Origin: Pelosinus fermentans JBW45
GTDB taxonomy: Bacteria > Bacillota > Negativicutes > DSM-13327
Direction: 5' to 3'
DNA length: 64,000 nt
Assembly: GCF_000271665.2 (NCBI RefSeq)
Contig: NZ_CP010978.1
Span: 3,068,501-3,132,500 of the forward strand
The notes beneath the pieces were generated by a model that ran no database searches, had not been told where the DNA came from, and worked only from the letters and a program-made list of their open reading frames with translations. Positions 62,982 through 64,000 of the stretch are shown piece by piece. Within the stretch, counting starts at the first letter, position 1, and each line of letters begins with the position of its first letter. The position numbers and the translations under genes were made by a program.

Positions 62982-64000
62982 TTAGCACTTTATCTCTGCA
63001 TTTGTTCGACTGTAATAATAATGAATTACAAATAGACTGATGATATAAAAGGCAATAAAACCATATAAGGCCATGGCAGGCGATCCAGTAGTCCGTGTTG
63101 ACCAACCAAAAGCTATGGGAACAAAAAACGCACCATAAGCAGCAACGGCTGAAATAAAGCCAATAGCTGGCGCTGCTTCTTTAGGGTTAAATATTTTGGA
63201 AGACATGCCAAACGTAGAACCGCTGGCTGCCCCAGTAGTAACAAATAAAATTAATGCCATGATAAAAAATACGACAAAATTATGTTGGTTCATAAAAAAG
63301 ATAACTCCTAAGGTAGCACCACTCATAATAAAAATAGACCCAAAGCTTACTCGCGCCCCACCGTATTTATCAGCAGCCCAGCCTCCTATAGGACGAGAGA
63401 GAGCACCTACGAGCGGTCCCAAAAAAGCATACTGCAACGGGTTAATGCCAGGAAATTGCAACTTTATCAATAAAGGAAACACTGCGGAATAACCAATAAA
63501 AGAACCAAAAGCAATGGTATAGATAAAACTCATGACCCACATATGTTTACAGCTAAAGATGCTGAATTGTTCACGAAGGGATGCTTTAGCAGTCTCCAGG
63601 TTATTCATACCAAAAAACGCGGCTACTGTGATCACTACAATAGGAATGATCCATATAAAAGCAGCATTTTGCAGCCAAACACTTTTAGCACTCCCACCAT
63701 TCACTAAAAGTTGAGGCTCACCACCGATACTGCCAAAGATTCCAAAGGTAATAACAAACGGTACCACAAACTGTACAACACTGACGCCTACATTACCCAA
63801 TCCCCCATTAATTCCTAATGCAGTTCCCTTCAATTTCTTAGGGAAAAAGAAACTAATGTTACCCATAGACGATGCGAAGTTTCCTCCACCTAAGCCACAT
63901 AAAATAGCCCATATCATCATCGTTCTATAGGTTGTAGTGATATCCTGTACTGCATATCCAATACCAATCGCTGGAATTAAAAGAGATGCTGTGCTAATCA
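62982..64000 (-). CDS. narK: Nitrate/nitrite transporter (MFS, NarK family), partial
   Basis: A membrane transporter whose 5' end is cut off by the window edge: the frame stays open through position 64000. The first visible residues are within an early membrane segment. The nitrate signature appears as GGGNFASSMGNISFFFPK with GINGGLGNVG, and a second in TGAASGSTFGMSSKIF, as in NarK proteins. It imports nitrate and exports nitrite for the reductase encoded next. It precedes narG by 21 bases and is probably the first known gene of the nar operon here; the promoter is outside the window. Confidence 0.93.
   Translation of the reverse strand, partial: ISTASLLIPAIGIGYAVQDITTTYRTMMIWAILCGLGGGNFASSMGNISFFFPKKLKGTALGINGGLGNVGVSVVQFVVPFVITFGIFGSIGGEPQLLVNGGSAKSVWLQNAAFIWIIPIVVITVAAFFGMNNLETAKASLREQFSIFSCKHMWVMSFIYTIAFGSFIGYSAVFPLLIKLQFPGINPLQYAFLGPLVGALSRPIGGWAADKYGGARVSFGSIFIMSGATLGVIFFMNQHNFVVFFIMALILFVTTGAASGSTFGMSSKIFNPKEAAPAIGFISAVAAYGAFFVPIAFGWSTRTTGSPAMALYGFIAFYIISLFVIHYYYSRTNAEIKC

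Noticed and set aside
62982-63920. The transporter as a naturally truncated protein starting at 63920
   Set aside because: The frame continues without a stop to the window edge and encodes plausible membrane-protein sequence, so it is partial rather than broken.
1-64000. CRISPR arrays, insertion sequences, prophage or restriction systems
   Set aside because: No regularly spaced repeats, transposase, integrase, phage structural or nuclease/methylase genes were seen.

Overview
The window looks like a chromosomal segment of a low-GC, anaerobic, Firmicutes-type bacterium, most likely a member of the Negativicutes (Sporomusaceae, Pelosinus-like). This rests on AT-rich intergenic DNA with sigma-A type promoters, strong GGAGG ribosome sites, tRNA genes with encoded CCA, PyrR-type attenuators, a methylmalonyl-CoA decarboxylase/acyl-CoA carboxytransferase subunit, and a DUF815 ATPase. 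The genus is inference; no 16S rRNA is present. I see no prophage, insertion sequence, CRISPR array or rRNA operon.

Layout. 1-4.1 kb: an outward-facing promoter with a palindromic operator, a CheY-like receiver, an unknown protein, and a three-gene ABC importer of the nitrate/sulfonate/taurine class. 4.2-4.4 kb: tRNA-Trp, -Gly and -Asp. 4.5-14.4 kb: a complete pyrimidine operon (pyrB-C-carA-carB-pyrK-D-F-E, minus strand), tightly overlapped and preceded by two successive promoter plus PyrR-attenuator modules. 14.5-19.7 kb: an acyl-CoA carboxytransferase, a previously missed 50-residue ORF, a LysR regulator with an inverted repeat, a DUF815 ATPase and ung. 20-27 kb: two tRNA-Leu genes, an oligopeptide-type lipoprotein, a lytic transglycosylase, coaE, mutM and polA. 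27-36 kb: an L,D-transpeptidase, a PAS histidine kinase, an unknown protein, two identical tRNA-Leu(CAA) genes, a YgjP-like metalloprotease, small membrane proteins, an efflux MFS, a D-amino acid transaminase and an acyltransferase. 36-48.8 kb: an unknown membrane-anchored helical protein, pyruvate kinase, a small DUF2007-like protein, a YdcF-type protein, dnaE, a signal-less ABC-type binding protein, a U32 protease and a class III aminotransferase.

48.9-64 kb is the most coherent functional block, all on the minus strand: a nitrate/nitrite transporter (cut by the window edge), narGHJI, then a GAF protein, a sensor kinase and a response regulator that match the Staphylococcus NreABC nitrate/oxygen system, then moaA-mobB-moaC, a MOSC-MogA fusion and a cytoplasmic molybdopterin oxidoreductase. 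One block therefore holds nitrate import, reduction, sensing and much of the cofactor supply. The kinase carries the exact CX2CX11CX2C spacing of the NreB oxygen-sensing Fe-S cluster.

The observations I consider most worth a second look are the back-to-back PyrR attenuation modules with no gene between them, the nreABC/nar/Moco assembly, the cytoplasmic solute-binding-like protein, the 50-residue ORF opposite the LysR gene, and palindromic operators overlapping two promoters. I did not find a clear, wholly new biological system.
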